This document shows, in pieces, positions 16,483 through 25,228 of a DNA stretch of 64,000 bases. The translations under genes and the position numbers were made by a program. The DNA is from Cereibacter_A sp052244495. GTDB taxonomy: Bacteria; Pseudomonadota; Alphaproteobacteria; Rhodobacterales; Rhodobacteraceae. The notes below the pieces were generated by a model. That model saw only the letters and a program-made list of their open reading frames with translations, was not told where the DNA came from and searched no databases. The DNA is taken from the NCBI GenBank assembly GCA_052244495.1, contig JBQPXH010000001.1. The stretch is one strand, 5' to 3'. Numbering within the stretch: position 1 is the stretch's first letter; the number at the start of each line of letters is the position of its first letter.

Positions 16483-17448
16483 TCAGCGTTCCTTCACATA
16501 GGGTTGGCCGCCCGCGCGCGGCGGGATCGCCTTGCCGACGAAGCCTGCCAGGATGATGACGGTGAGGATGTAGGGCAGCGCCTGCATGAACTGCACCGGG
16601 ATCGGCAGCTCCCAGATGCTCAGCTTCTGGTAGCGGTTCGCGATCGCCTCGAGCAGCCCGAAGAGCATGGTCGCGCCGAGCGCCTGCCACGGCCTCCACT
16701 TGGCGAAGATCAGGGCCGCAAGGGCGATGTAGCCGCGTCCGGCGGTCATCTCCTTGACGAAGCCCGCCGAGAGGCTGCAGGCGAGATAGGCGCCGGCAAG
16801 CCCCGTCAGCAGACCGCAGATCGCCACCGCGGCATAACGGATCCCCACGACCGAGACGCCCGCCGTATCGACCGCGGCCGGGTTCTCGCCCACCGCGCGC
16901 AGCCTCAGCCCGAACCGCGTGCGGTAGAGCAGCCACCAGGACAGCGGCACCATGAGGAAGGCCACATAGACCAGCGCGGTATGGCCCGAGATGAGCTCGT
17001 GGTAGATCGGGCCGATCACGGGCACGTCCCGCAGCTCGGGTGCGAAGGGCAGGGTGATCGGCGTGAAGCGCGCCGCCCCTTCCAGCGAAGGCGTGCGCCC
17101 CCCGAGCGCGAACCAGTACTGTCCCAGCAGAACGGTCAGCCCGGAGGCGAGGAAGTTGATCGCGACGCCCGAAATGAGCTGGTTGCCGCGGAAGGTGATC
17201 GAGGCGAGCCCATGGATCGCCGACATCAGCAGCGAAGCCACGATCCCGGCCATGAGGCCCAGCCAGACCGAGCCGGTGACGAAGGCCACCGCCGCCGAAA
17301 GGAAGGCCGCCGAGAGCATCTTGCCCTCGAGCCCGATGTCGAAGATGCCGGCCCTCTCGGAGAAGAGGCCGGCGAGGCAGGCCAGCAACAGCGGCGTCCC
17401 CAGCCGGATCATCGAGTCGAGGATCTGGATCAGCGTCGGCAGGTCCAT
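16483..17448 (-). CDS. Nucleoside ABC transporter permease (second subunit)
   Basis: 321-residue inner-membrane permease of the BMP/YufQ-NupQ type, with about eight to ten helices. The N-terminus TPLLLACLAGLFSERAGIFDIGLEGKMLSAAF is the family signature of the shorter permease, and the coupling-loop region is RAVGENPAAVDTAGVSV near residue 210. It pairs with the permease at 17448-18542 (one-base TGATG overlap) and the double ATPase at 18542. The import substrate is most likely purine nucleosides, given the PNP gene after it. Confidence 0.94.
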   Translation of the reverse strand: MDLPTLIQILDSMIRLGTPLLLACLAGLFSERAGIFDIGLEGKMLSAAFLSAAVAFVTGSVWLGLMAGIVASLLMSAIHGLASITFRGNQLISGVAINFLASGLTVLLGQYWFALGGRTPSLEGAARFTPITLPFAPELRDVPVIGPIYHELISGHTALVYVAFLMVPLSWWLLYRTRFGLRLRAVGENPAAVDTAGVSVVGIRYAAVAICGLLTGLAGAYLACSLSAGFVKEMTAGRGYIALAALIFAKWRPWQALGATMLFGLLEAIANRYQKLSIWELPIPVQFMQALPYILTVIILAGFVGKAIPPRAGGQPYVKER

Positions 17449-18542
17449 CACCGGGTCCCCTTCCGCAGGCGCAGGAACAGCGCCTCGACCGGCTGGCGCA
17501 CCATGTTGTCGAGCGCGCCGGTGAAGAGGATCACGAGCGCCTGGATGACGGTGATCAGTTCCCGCGGGATCGAGGTCCAGAGCGCGAGTTCGGCCCCGCC
17601 CTGATAGAGGAAGCCGAAGAGCAGCGCGGCGAGAAGGACACCGAAGGGATGCGAGCGGCCCATCAGGGCGACGGCGATGCCGATGAAGCCTGCCCCCTCG
17701 ACCGAGTTCAGCACCAGCCGCTCGGCCTCGCCCATGACGTTGTTGATCGCCATGAGCCCGGCCAGCGCGCCCGAGATCAGCATGGCCAGCATGGTGATGC
17801 GCACCGGCGAGATCCCGGCATAGACCGCGGCCTTCTCGGACTTGCCGAAGGCGCGGATCTCGTAGCCGAGGCGCGTCCTCCAGATCAGCGCCCAGACGAG
17901 GACGCAGGCGGCGATCGCGATCAGGAGGGTGATGTTGGCGGGGGTCGTCGTCGAGAAGGGGATGCCGATGGCGGTCAGCATGTCGCCCACGCCCGGCAGG
18001 TTCGTTGCCGCGGGAAAGCGGGCCGTCGCCGGATCCATGCTGCCGGTCGGCCGCAGGACGTTGACGAGGACGTAGTTCAGCAGCGAGGCGGCGATGAAGT
18101 TGAACATGATCGTCGTGATGACGATGTGGCTGCCGCGCCTGGCCTGCAGCCAGGCGGGCAGGGCGGCCCAGAGCGCGCCGAAGGCCGCCCCCATGGCGGC
18201 CGCGCCGATCAGGGCCAGCGACCAGTGCGGCCAGGGCACGAAGAGGCAGGCCAGCGCCACCCCGAGCCCGCCCAGCGTCGCCTGTCCCTCTCCGCCGATG
18301 TTGAAGAGGCTCGCATGGAAGGCCACCGCCACGGCAAGGCCGGTGAAGATGAAGTTCGTGGCATAGTAGAGCGTGTAGCCCCAGCCATAGCTGGAGCCGA
18401 GCGCCCCCGTCACCATGAGCTTCATCGCCTCCCACGGGCTCTCGCCGATGGCGAGGATCACGACCGACGAGATGGCGAAGGCCACGACCAGCGAGATCAG
18501 CGGCACGAGGAGCGCATCGGCCCAGCCCGGCATCCTCTCCAT
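17448..18542 (-). CDS. Nucleoside ABC transporter permease (first subunit)
   Basis: 364-residue inner-membrane permease of the BMP/YufP-NupP type, longer than its partner. It has about ten hydrophobic segments, with FTGLAVAVAFHASLFNIGGEGQ near residue 68 and the EAA-like loop IRAFGKSEKAAVYAGIS near residue 230. The start overlaps the ATPase stop by one base and the stop overlaps the second permease start by one base, so the whole set is translated as a coupled unit. Confidence 0.94.
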   Translation of the reverse strand: MERMPGWADALLVPLISLVVAFAISSVVILAIGESPWEAMKLMVTGALGSSYGWGYTLYYATNFIFTGLAVAVAFHASLFNIGGEGQATLGGLGVALACLFVPWPHWSLALIGAAAMGAAFGALWAALPAWLQARRGSHIVITTIMFNFIAASLLNYVLVNVLRPTGSMDPATARFPAATNLPGVGDMLTAIGIPFSTTTPANITLLIAIAACVLVWALIWRTRLGYEIRAFGKSEKAAVYAGISPVRITMLAMLISGALAGLMAINNVMGEAERLVLNSVEGAGFIGIAVALMGRSHPFGVLLAALLFGFLYQGGAELALWTSIPRELITVIQALVILFTGALDNMVRQPVEALFLRLRKGTR

Positions 18543-20119
18543 CAGGCGGCCCCCCTCGTCCCGTCCATGCCGGCCATCAGCAGGCCCAGCTCGCGCTCAT
18601 CGGTCGTCTTCGGGTCGCGGAAGCCCATGATCCGGCCGTCGAACATGACCGCGATGCGGTCGGAGAGGTTCAGGATCTCGTCGAGCTCCACACTGACCAG
18701 AAGGATGGCCTTGCCCGCATCGCGGAGCGCCACGATCTGCTTGTGGATGAATTCGATTGCCCCGATGTCCACGCCGCGCGTCGGCTGGCCGATCAGCAGC
18801 AGGTCCGGGTTGCGCTCGATCTCGCGGGCGACGATCAGCTTCTGCTGGTTGCCCCCCGAGAAGCTCTTGCCCGCCAGCGCCGGGATCGGCGGGCGCACGT
18901 CGAAGCGCGCCATCTTTCCCGCGCAGTCCGATCTGATCGCCCCGTTGTCCATGAAGAGCCTGCCGGAGTTGTATTCCGGCGCGTCCTGATAGCCGAAGGC
19001 TACGTTTTCCCAGGCTGCGAAGTCGAGGATCATGCCGAGATGCTGCCGGTCCTCGGGCACATGCGCCACCCCCGCCTCGCGCCGCGTGCGGCCGTTGCAG
19101 CTTCGCCCCGAAAGGTCCAGATCCCGCCCGTTCAGCAGCACGCGGCCGGTGCCATGGGCGATCCCGCCCAGCACCTCGAGCAGTTCCGACTGCCCGTTGC
19201 CCGCCACGCCCGCGATGCCGAGGATCTCGCCCGCGCGGAGCTCGAGGCTCACGCCCTTCAGCCGCTCGACGCCGTGGCCGTCGCGCACCCGCAGGTCCTC
19301 GACCTCGAGCACGGTGCGCCCCGGCGCGGCCGGCGCCTTGTCCACGTGCAGAAGCACCTTGCGCCCGACCATCAATTCCGCCAGCTCCTCGGGGCTCGTC
19401 TCGGCGGTGCGCACCGTCGCCACCATCTCGCCCCGGCGCATCACGCTCACCTCGTCGGTGACCTCCATGATCTCGCGGAGCTTGTGGGTGATGAGGATGA
19501 TCGTCTTGCCCTGGTCCTTCAGCCCCTCGAGAATGCGGAACAGATGGTCGGCCTCGGCAGGGGTCAGCACGCCCGTCGGCTCGTCGAGGATCAGGATGTC
19601 GGCGTGGCGATAGAGCGCCTTCAGGATCTCCACCCGTTGCTGGTGGCCGACCGAGAGATCCTCGACCAGCGCGTCGGGATCGACCTCGAGGTCGTAGTCC
19701 TGCGCGAGCCGCGTCAACTCCTGCCGCGCCCGTGCAAGCGAGGGGCGTAGCAGCGCGCCTTCCTCGGCGCCGAGGATCACGTTCTCGAGCACGGTGAAGT
19801 TCGGGACCAGCTTGAAGTGCTGGAACACCATCCCGATGCCGGCGCGGATCGCGCTCTGGCTGTCGGGGATGGGGGTCGGCTTGCCGCCGATCAGGATCTC
19901 GCCCTCGTCGGCGCGGTAGAAGCCGTAGAGGATCGACATGAGCGTGGACTTGCCGGCGCCGTTCTCGCCGATGATGCCATGGATCGTGCCGCGGGCGACG
20001 CGGACGCGGATGTCGCGGTTCGCCTGCACCGGGCCGAAGGCCTTCGAGATCCCGCGCAGCTCGATGGCGGGGGGAAGGGCGGCCGCATCGGGCCGCCCCT
20101 GTGCCTGCCTCCCGGCCAT
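18542..20119 (-). CDS. Nucleoside ABC transporter ATP-binding protein (double ABC)
   Basis: 525-residue cytoplasmic ATPase with two ABC domains in one chain, as in ribose- and BMP-type importers. Domain one (about 20-260) has Walker A GENGAGKST, signature LSVGHQQRVEI and Walker B ILILDEPT. Domain two (about 265-515) has a degenerate P-loop GVAGNGQSE and the signature FSGGNQQKLIVARE, with a Walker B region (LLLIGQPTRG) lacking the usual aspartate-glutamate pair. One canonical and one degenerate site is normal for this family. Its start is adjacent to the binding-protein stop at 20120. Confidence 0.95.
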   Translation of the reverse strand: MAGRQAQGRPDAAALPPAIELRGISKAFGPVQANRDIRVRVARGTIHGIIGENGAGKSTLMSILYGFYRADEGEILIGGKPTPIPDSQSAIRAGIGMVFQHFKLVPNFTVLENVILGAEEGALLRPSLARARQELTRLAQDYDLEVDPDALVEDLSVGHQQRVEILKALYRHADILILDEPTGVLTPAEADHLFRILEGLKDQGKTIILITHKLREIMEVTDEVSVMRRGEMVATVRTAETSPEELAELMVGRKVLLHVDKAPAAPGRTVLEVEDLRVRDGHGVERLKGVSLELRAGEILGIAGVAGNGQSELLEVLGGIAHGTGRVLLNGRDLDLSGRSCNGRTRREAGVAHVPEDRQHLGMILDFAAWENVAFGYQDAPEYNSGRLFMDNGAIRSDCAGKMARFDVRPPIPALAGKSFSGGNQQKLIVAREIERNPDLLLIGQPTRGVDIGAIEFIHKQIVALRDAGKAILLVSVELDEILNLSDRIAVMFDGRIMGFRDPKTTDERELGLLMAGMDGTRGAA

Positions 20120-21115
20120 TCAGAAGGTCGCGGCCGGGCAGGCGTTGTCGGCCATGTAGTCGTGCACCTCGATCTCGCCCGACTTGATCTTCGCGGCCGC
20201 GTCATCGACGGCCGTCTTCATCTCCTCGGTGACGAGCGACGCATTGTTCTCGTCGAGCGCATAGCCCACGCCGTCGCCCGCGAGATCCGCGACGACGGTG
20301 CCGGTCTCGAGATCGGCGCCCGCCTTGAAGGCGTCATAGACGGTGTTGTCCACGCGCTTGATCATCGAGGTCAGCACCTTGCCCGGATGCAGGTGGTTCT
20401 GGTTGCTGTCCACCCCGATCGACAGGATGTCCTCGTCCGCCGCCGCCTGCAGCACGCCGAGCCCGGTCGAGCCTGCGGCGGCATAGATCACGTCGGCCCC
20501 CTGCGAGATCTGCGACTTGGCCAGTTCCGCCCCCTTCACCGGGTCGGCCCAGGCGGCCGGCGTCGTGCCGGTCATGTTGATGATGACATTGCCGTCCGGC
20601 TTCACGGCCTTGAAGCCCTCCGCATAGCCGCAGGCGAACTTGCGGATCAGCGGGATGTCCATGCCGCCCACGAAGCCGACGGTATCCGACTTCGACGCCA
20701 TGGCCGCCATCATGCCCACGAGATAGGAGCCCTGGTGTTCGGAGAAGACCACCGAGCGGACGTTGGGCTGCTCCACCACCGCGTCGACGATGGCGAACTT
20801 CGTGTCGGGATAATCGGGCGCCACCTTGTCCAGAACCTCGCCGAAGGCGAAGCCGGTCATCACGATCGGGTTCGCACCGGTCTCGGCCAGCCGCCGCAGC
20901 GCCTGTTCGCGCTGCGCCTCGGACTGCATCTCGAGTTCCTTGTAGCTGCCGCCCGTCTCCTCCTTCCAGCGCTGCGCGCCGTTGAAGGCCGCCTCGTTGA
21001 AGGACTTGTCGAACTTCCCGCCGAGGTCGAAGATCAGCGCCGGATCGGCCAGCGCCGCCCCTGCGGTCAGCGCTAGGGCCGCGGCGGTGCCGGCAAGGGT
21101 CTTGGTGAGGGTCAT
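20120..21115 (-). CDS. BMP family ABC transporter substrate-binding protein
   Basis: 331-residue periplasmic binding protein of the Bmp/PnrA (Med) family, which bind purine nucleosides. A Sec signal peptide (MTLTKTLAGTAAALALTAGAALA) precedes DPALIFDLGGKFDKSFNEAAFNG, the family's N-terminal motif. The region GFVGGMDIPLIRKFACGYAEG (about residue 150) and GADVIYAAAGSTGLG (about 210) line the ligand cleft. No lipobox is seen, as expected for a soluble periplasmic protein of a Gram-negative. The start at 21115 is preferred to an upstream ATG at 21184 because the signal peptide begins there and GGGAG precedes it. First gene of the importer operon. Confidence 0.95.
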   Translation of the reverse strand: MTLTKTLAGTAAALALTAGAALADPALIFDLGGKFDKSFNEAAFNGAQRWKEETGGSYKELEMQSEAQREQALRRLAETGANPIVMTGFAFGEVLDKVAPDYPDTKFAIVDAVVEQPNVRSVVFSEHQGSYLVGMMAAMASKSDTVGFVGGMDIPLIRKFACGYAEGFKAVKPDGNVIINMTGTTPAAWADPVKGAELAKSQISQGADVIYAAAGSTGLGVLQAAADEDILSIGVDSNQNHLHPGKVLTSMIKRVDNTVYDAFKAGADLETGTVVADLAGDGVGYALDENNASLVTEEMKTAVDDAAAKIKSGEIEVHDYMADNACPAATF

Positions 21116-21229
21116 GGAGCTCTCCCGGTTGTCATGTGCGCGGCCGGCTCTTTTCCCGTCCGGTCGCGGCAGGTCCGGGGTCAATCTAGGGCCGAAGGGC
21201 GGAACCGGGTCAACAGGATTCTGTGAGGC

Positions 21230-21258
21230 GGGCAGGGCGCTTCCGCGCGCCCTTGCCC
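21230..21258 (-). terminator. GC-rich hairpin after rimI, terminator-like
   Basis: Inverted repeat: GGGCA-GGGCGC (21230-21240), a 6-base loop, then GCGCCC-T-TGCCC (21247-21258) with one unpaired T. It lies just past the rimI stop on the minus strand and before the BMP operon, so it probably separates the two leftward transcription units. No T-tract is present, so intrinsic termination is uncertain. Confidence 0.45.
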
Positions 21259-21269
21259 ATGCCGCAGCG

Positions 21270-21755
21270 TCAGTCGAGCGTGCGGCTCATCACGAGGGCG
21301 TCGAGCGGACGGCCCTCCGCCGTGCGGTAGTAGCCGCGGCGGCGGCCTGCCTCGGCAAAGCCCGCGGCCGTGTAGAGCGCGATCGCCGCCGCGTTGTCGG
21401 CCGCCACCTCGAGAAAGGCGCTTTCGGCGCCGCGCGCCCCGGCGGCCCGGAGGAATGCCGCCGTCAGCCGCGCCCCGAGACCCCTTCGCCGCGCCTCCGG
21501 CGCCACGGCGAGGGTCAGGATCTCGGCCTCTCCGGCGACGGCACGACCCATGAGGAACCCCTGAGGCTCGGCCGGATGCAGCGCCCCGGCGGCAGGGTCC
21601 GGCCGCGGCTCGACGAGCAGAAAGACCGAAGGTTCCTTGAGCAGGGTCCGGAAGTCGCCGGCCGACCAGGGTCGCGGGGTGACGAAGACGCGGCCGTGGA
21701 GGGCTGCCAGCGCATGCGGGGCGTGCAGGGCCGCAGGATCTGCCAGAAGCGTCAC
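21270..21755 (-). CDS. rimI: GNAT N-acetyltransferase, RimI-like
   Basis: 161-residue GNAT enzyme. The acetyl-CoA-binding motif A is ILTLAVAPEARRRGLGARLTAAFL (near residue 80; core RRRGLG), followed by FLEVAADNAAAIALYTAAGFAEAGRRRGYY, the N-x-x-A-x-x-LY-x-x-GF hallmark of RimI. It probably acetylates the N-terminal alanine of ribosomal protein S18. The four-base overlap with tsaB upstream is the common tsaB-rimI arrangement. The N-terminal 60 residues are divergent and proline-rich. Confidence 0.88.
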   Translation of the reverse strand: MTLLADPAALHAPHALAALHGRVFVTPRPWSAGDFRTLLKEPSVFLLVEPRPDPAAGALHPAEPQGFLMGRAVAGEAEILTLAVAPEARRRGLGARLTAAFLRAAGARGAESAFLEVAADNAAAIALYTAAGFAEAGRRRGYYRTAEGRPLDALVMSRTLD

Positions 21756-22360
21756 AGCAGCACTGGCGGCGGATCGGCCGCGGGCGCGGCATCAGCGCCG
21801 CGCAGGTAGAAGGGTGCCGGACGCGGCTGCGCCTGTCCGAGCTTCTCGCGCGCCACCCGCGCGATCCCCTCGGCCAGAGGACAGGACGGCGCCACCACGT
21901 CGGCGAAGGCCGCGCCGCCCACCTGCCGGGGCGAGACCACCTGCAGGCCACCGCGCAGGGCGAGACGGGCGGGCGCATCGCCATCTCGAAGGTAGACCTG
22001 ATCCCGGCGGGCATCCTCGATCACGGCCACCGGTGCTGGCAGCCCGAAGGCCAGCGCCTCGAACCGCGAGATGCCGATCGCCGGCCGTCCAACCGCGAGC
22101 GCAAGGCCCCGCGCCGCGGCCACCGCGATCCGGACGCCGGTGAAGTTGCCGGGTCCCGTTCCGACCGCCAGCGCATCGAGGTCGCCCCAGCCGATCCCGC
22201 CTTCTGACAGCAGCTCCTCGAGCAGCGGCATCAGGCGTTCCGCCTGGCCCTTCTCCATCGGCTCTTCGCGGAGGGCCACCAGCCGGTCACCGCAAAGCAA
22301 CGCGGCCGCGCAATGCGCGGCCGAGGTGTCGAAGGCCAGGATCTTCGGCTCAGGCCGCAA
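21752..22360 (-). CDS. tsaB: tRNA threonylcarbamoyladenosine biosynthesis protein TsaB
   Basis: 202-residue ASKHA-fold protein, partner of TsaD in making t6A37 on tRNAs that read ANN codons. It starts ILAFDTSAAHCAAALL (near residue 7), and the conserved AVGTGPGNFTGVRIAVAAARGLA lies near residue 65. TsaB lacks the catalytic metal site of TsaD and acts as a scaffold. The start overlaps the end of the nfu-like gene by 11 bases, and the stop overlaps rimI by 4. Confidence 0.94.
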   Translation of the reverse strand: MRPEPKILAFDTSAAHCAAALLCGDRLVALREEPMEKGQAERLMPLLEELLSEGGIGWGDLDALAVGTGPGNFTGVRIAVAAARGLALAVGRPAIGISRFEALAFGLPAPVAVIEDARRDQVYLRDGDAPARLALRGGLQVVSPRQVGGAAFADVVAPSCPLAEGIARVAREKLGQAQPRPAPFYLRGADAAPAADPPPVLL

Positions 22361-22910
22361 CCGGGCGGACCTCCAGCACTTCCGGAATGTAGTGCCGCAG
22401 GAGGTTCTCGATCCCCATCTTCAGCGTCAGGGTCGAAGAGGGGCACCCTGCGCAGGCCCCCTGCATGTGCAGATAGACGATGCCGCGGTCGAAGCCGTGG
22501 AAGGTGATGTCGCCGCCGTCCTGCGCCACCGCAGGGCGCACCCGCGTGTCGAGCAGCTCCTTGATCTGGCGCACGATCTCTTCATCCGGCCCATCGTGGG
22601 TCGCGTGGCCCGAGGCGGCCTGCTCTCCCTCGAGCACCGGGGCGCCCGATTGGTAGTGCTCCATGATCGCGCCGAGGATGCCGGGCTTGATGTGGTCCCA
22701 GGCAACCTCGTCCTCCTTGGTCACGGCGACGAAATCGGTTCCGAAGAAGACCGACGACACGCCGCCGGCGGCGAAGATGCGCCGCGCGAGGGGTGAGCTT
22801 TCCGCAGCCTCGCGGGACGCGAAATCGGCGGTGCCCGCCTCCAGCACCATCTGGCCGGGCAGGAACTTCAGCGTCGCCGGGTTCGGCGTGGATTCGGTCT
22901 GGATGAACAT
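22350..22910 (-). CDS. NifU-like iron-sulfur scaffold/carrier (Nfu)
   Basis: 186-residue protein with the eukaryotic/alphaproteobacterial Nfu layout: an N-terminal Nfu_N domain (MFIQTESTPNPATLKFLPG, about 1-88) and a C-terminal NifU domain (about 108-185) with the cluster-binding pair C153 and C156 in GACAGCPSS. It delivers Fe-S clusters to client proteins such as lipoyl synthase or aconitase. It is the first gene of the nfu-tsaB-rimI leftward unit. A dispersed palindromic repeat lies about 90 bases upstream. Confidence 0.95.
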   Translation of the reverse strand: MFIQTESTPNPATLKFLPGQMVLEAGTADFASREAAESSPLARRIFAAGGVSSVFFGTDFVAVTKEDEVAWDHIKPGILGAIMEHYQSGAPVLEGEQAASGHATHDGPDEEIVRQIKELLDTRVRPAVAQDGGDITFHGFDRGIVYLHMQGACAGCPSSTLTLKMGIENLLRHYIPEVLEVRPVAA

Positions 22911-22996
22911 TGGGCAGCCTCCGCGATCAGGCCCCGATATGCGCTTCCCGACCTGTTAAGTCAAGAATTGCACCGGAAAGGATCCGTCGCTTCTGC

Positions 22997-23044
22997 CTTC
23001 ACTCTTGTTCAAGTATCCCGGGGGTCCGGGGGCAGAGCCCCCGG
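22997..23044. repeat. Dispersed intergenic palindromic repeat, copy A
   Basis: The core CTTCACTCTTGTTCAAGTAT (22997-23016) is followed by CCCGGGGG and a hairpin GGGGGC-AGA-GCCCCC (23028-23042). The same layout occurs at 58067-58104 (shorter) and at 59281-59341 in the opposite orientation. It lies between uspA and nfu, downstream of uspA, and may act as a terminator or mRNA-stabilising hairpin. Confidence 0.7.
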
Positions 23045-23063
23045 CCGCCGACGCTGTCGACCA

Positions 23064-23519
23064 TCAGGTGATCGCTTCCAGACGCTCCTTCGACATCTCG
23101 CCCGGAACGATGGTGATCGGGATCGGAAGGTTGCCGGAGTTGCGGCTCATCTGCGTCACGAGGGGGCCCGGTCCGGCCTTGTCGGGCGAGGCGCCGAGCA
23201 CGAGGACCCCGATGGCCGGATCCTCCTTCACCTGCGCGAGGATCTCCTGCACCGGATCGCCCTCGCGGATCACGAGTTCGGGATCGATGCCCTGACGGTC
23301 GCGCATCCACTTGGCGAACACCTCGAAATGCGCCTCGATCCGCTCGCGCGCCTCGGTCCGCATCAGATCCGAGACGCCCATCCAGTGCTGGTATTCCTCC
23401 GGCGGAATGATCGACAGGATCTGCACGCCCGCGCCGGTATGGGCCGCGCGCAGGGCCGCGAAGCGCATCGCGTTGAGGCACTCGCGGCTGTCGTCCAGAA
23501 CGACAAGGAACTTGCGCAT
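23064..23519 (-). CDS. Universal stress protein, UspA family
   Basis: 151-residue single UspA domain. The N-terminus MRKFLVVLDDSRECLNAMRFA matches the first strand and helix of the fold, and LVLGASPDKAGPGPLVTQMSRNSGNLPIPITIV near residue 110 follows the ATP-loop pattern G-x2-G-x9-G(S/T) only loosely. Nucleotide binding is therefore possible but unproven. The ATG at 23519 is preferred to the one directly before it (23522) because of the spacing to GGAGG. It stands alone between copy A of the repeat and the aminotransferase gene. Confidence 0.88.
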   Translation of the reverse strand: MRKFLVVLDDSRECLNAMRFAALRAAHTGAGVQILSIIPPEEYQHWMGVSDLMRTEARERIEAHFEVFAKWMRDRQGIDPELVIREGDPVQEILAQVKEDPAIGVLVLGASPDKAGPGPLVTQMSRNSGNLPIPITIVPGEMSKERLEAIT

Positions 23520-23572
23520 CATGTCCTCCCTGACCGACGGATCATGGCGAAGCCCGCCCGGGGTGGCAAGGC

Positions 23573-24436
23573 TCAGCCGGCGGAATGGGCCCAGTCCCAG
23601 TAGAGTTGCCGCACCAGGCGGGTCACGGGACCCACCTGATAGGCGGTGTCGTCAAATCCGGTCACCGGCGTCACCTTGGCGAAGTTCCCCGAGAGGAAGA
23701 CCTCGTCCGCGGCATGGAAGTCCTCGAAGGTCAGCACGGTCTCGACCACGTCCACCCCGTCGGCGCGGAGGTTGGCGATGTGGCGCGCCCGGGTGATGCC
23801 GGACAGGAATGTGCCGTTCGCCACGGGCGTGAAGACCACCCCGTCCTTCACCATGAAGACGTTCGCCGTCGCCGTCTCGGCCACATTGCCCATGGCATCG
23901 GCCACGAGCGCATTGCCGAAGCCCTTGGACTTCGCCTCGACCAGCATCCGCGCATTGTTGGGATAGAGGCAGCCGGCCTTGGCGTTGCAGACGTTGTCCT
24001 CGAGCACCGGGCGGCGGAACCGGGTGCGGGTGAGCGTCGTGGTGACTTCCGGCGCCGGCATCGCCACCTCCTCGAGGCAGAGCGCGAAGCCCGTCGAGCC
24101 CTGCTTCGGAGCCACGCCGAGCTCCGAGCCGTCGAGCGCCCAGTACATCGGGCGGATGTAGACCGCCTGCCCGCGGCCGTAGGGCTTCAGCCCCTCGCGC
24201 ACAATCGCCACCATCTCCTCGGTGGACACCGTGGGCGTGATCATCAGCGCCTCGGCAGACCGGTTCACGCGGGCGCAGTGCGCCTCGAGGTCCGGCGCCA
24301 CCCCTTCGAACGAGCGCGCTCCGTCGAAGACCGAGGATCCCTGCCAGATGCCATGGTCGGCCGCGCGCATGACCGGGATGTCGCCCTCGTGCCAGCTGCC
24401 CTCGAAGAAGGTGCGGATGTTCCTGCCGAATGCCAT
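23573..24436 (-). CDS. ilvE: Branched-chain amino acid aminotransferase (class IV PLP)
   Basis: 287-residue fold-type IV aminotransferase. The PLP lysine is K153 in NVCNAKAGCLYPNNA. The phosphate-binding region is GNVAETATANVFMVKDG followed by GTFLSGITRARH. The length and the N-terminal GSWHEGDIPVMRAADHGIWQGSSVFDGAR segment fit IlvE-like enzymes, but D-amino-acid aminotransferases and aminodeoxychorismate lyases share the fold, so substrate choice is inferred. The ATG at 24436 follows AGGAGATC. It is a single gene with the VOC gene upstream on the same strand. Confidence 0.85.
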   Translation of the reverse strand: MAFGRNIRTFFEGSWHEGDIPVMRAADHGIWQGSSVFDGARSFEGVAPDLEAHCARVNRSAEALMITPTVSTEEMVAIVREGLKPYGRGQAVYIRPMYWALDGSELGVAPKQGSTGFALCLEEVAMPAPEVTTTLTRTRFRRPVLEDNVCNAKAGCLYPNNARMLVEAKSKGFGNALVADAMGNVAETATANVFMVKDGVVFTPVANGTFLSGITRARHIANLRADGVDVVETVLTFEDFHAADEVFLSGNFAKVTPVTGFDDTAYQVGPVTRLVRQLYWDWAHSAG

Positions 24437-24505
24437 CGTGATCTCCTGCCTTTCGCGGCGCCACTTAATCACCAGGCGCAGGCAGGGTCCAGACGGTGCG
24501 CTGCC

Positions 24506-24985
24506 TCAGGCGGCCTCGGCCAGAAGGGCGGACAGGTCGAGCCGGCCGTTGGACATCGCAAGCGCGCCGTCGGCGTCCCTCGGCCAGTCGGCGGGATCCC
24601 GGTCGCGGTAGAGTTCGACCCCGTTGCCGTCCGGGTCGCGCAGGTAGACCGCTTCGGACACGCCATGATCGGCCGCACCCTCGAGCTGGATGCCGGCATC
24701 CAGCACCCGGCGCAGGGCCGCCCCGAGGGAGGCGCGGTCGGGAAAGAGGATCGCGGTGTGATAGAGGCCGGTCGTGCCCGGTGCAGGCGGATGGCCGCCG
24801 AGGCTCTCCCAGGTGTTGAGGCCGATGTGGTGATGGTAGCCGCCGGCCGAAAGGAAGGCGGCGCGGCTGCCGAACTTCTGCTGAAGCTCGAAGCCGAGCA
24901 CGCCCGTGTAGAAGGCGATGGCGCGGTCGAGGTCGGCCACCTTCAGATGGACGTGGCCGATGCGGGTATCCGGGGGAAGGGACAT
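24506..24985 (-). CDS. VOC family protein (glyoxalase / extradiol dioxygenase-like)
   Basis: 159-residue protein with two beta-alpha-beta-beta-beta modules. Likely metal ligands are the histidine in IGHVHLKVADLDRAIAFY (residue 11), the histidine in TGLYHTAILFPDR (near 73-95) and the glutamate in DGNGVELYRDRD (near 127). It resembles the catechol 2,3-dioxygenase-like group, typified by YRDRDPADWPRD after the glutamate. Substrate is not apparent from its neighbours. Confidence 0.88.
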   Translation of the reverse strand: MSLPPDTRIGHVHLKVADLDRAIAFYTGVLGFELQQKFGSRAAFLSAGGYHHHIGLNTWESLGGHPPAPGTTGLYHTAILFPDRASLGAALRRVLDAGIQLEGAADHGVSEAVYLRDPDGNGVELYRDRDPADWPRDADGALAMSNGRLDLSALLAEAA

Positions 24986-25228
24986 GGGAAACCTCCTGAA
25001 ACTGCGGATGAGATAGGCGCATCGCGGATGCGGCGACAGGCTCAGGCGCGCACAGTGACTGAGCGAAAACCGGCGGGATGCCGCGGCCTGAAGCGCGTGA
25101 TGTGGCGATCACGCACGGGATCGGCGGAATTACTCCTCGGAAAGGATTCGTGAGTTGCCCGGACGGCGGCCCGCCACCACCTTGGCCGCAGGGCGCGGCC
25201 GCGAGTCGCAGCCTGCAATAAAAAGACA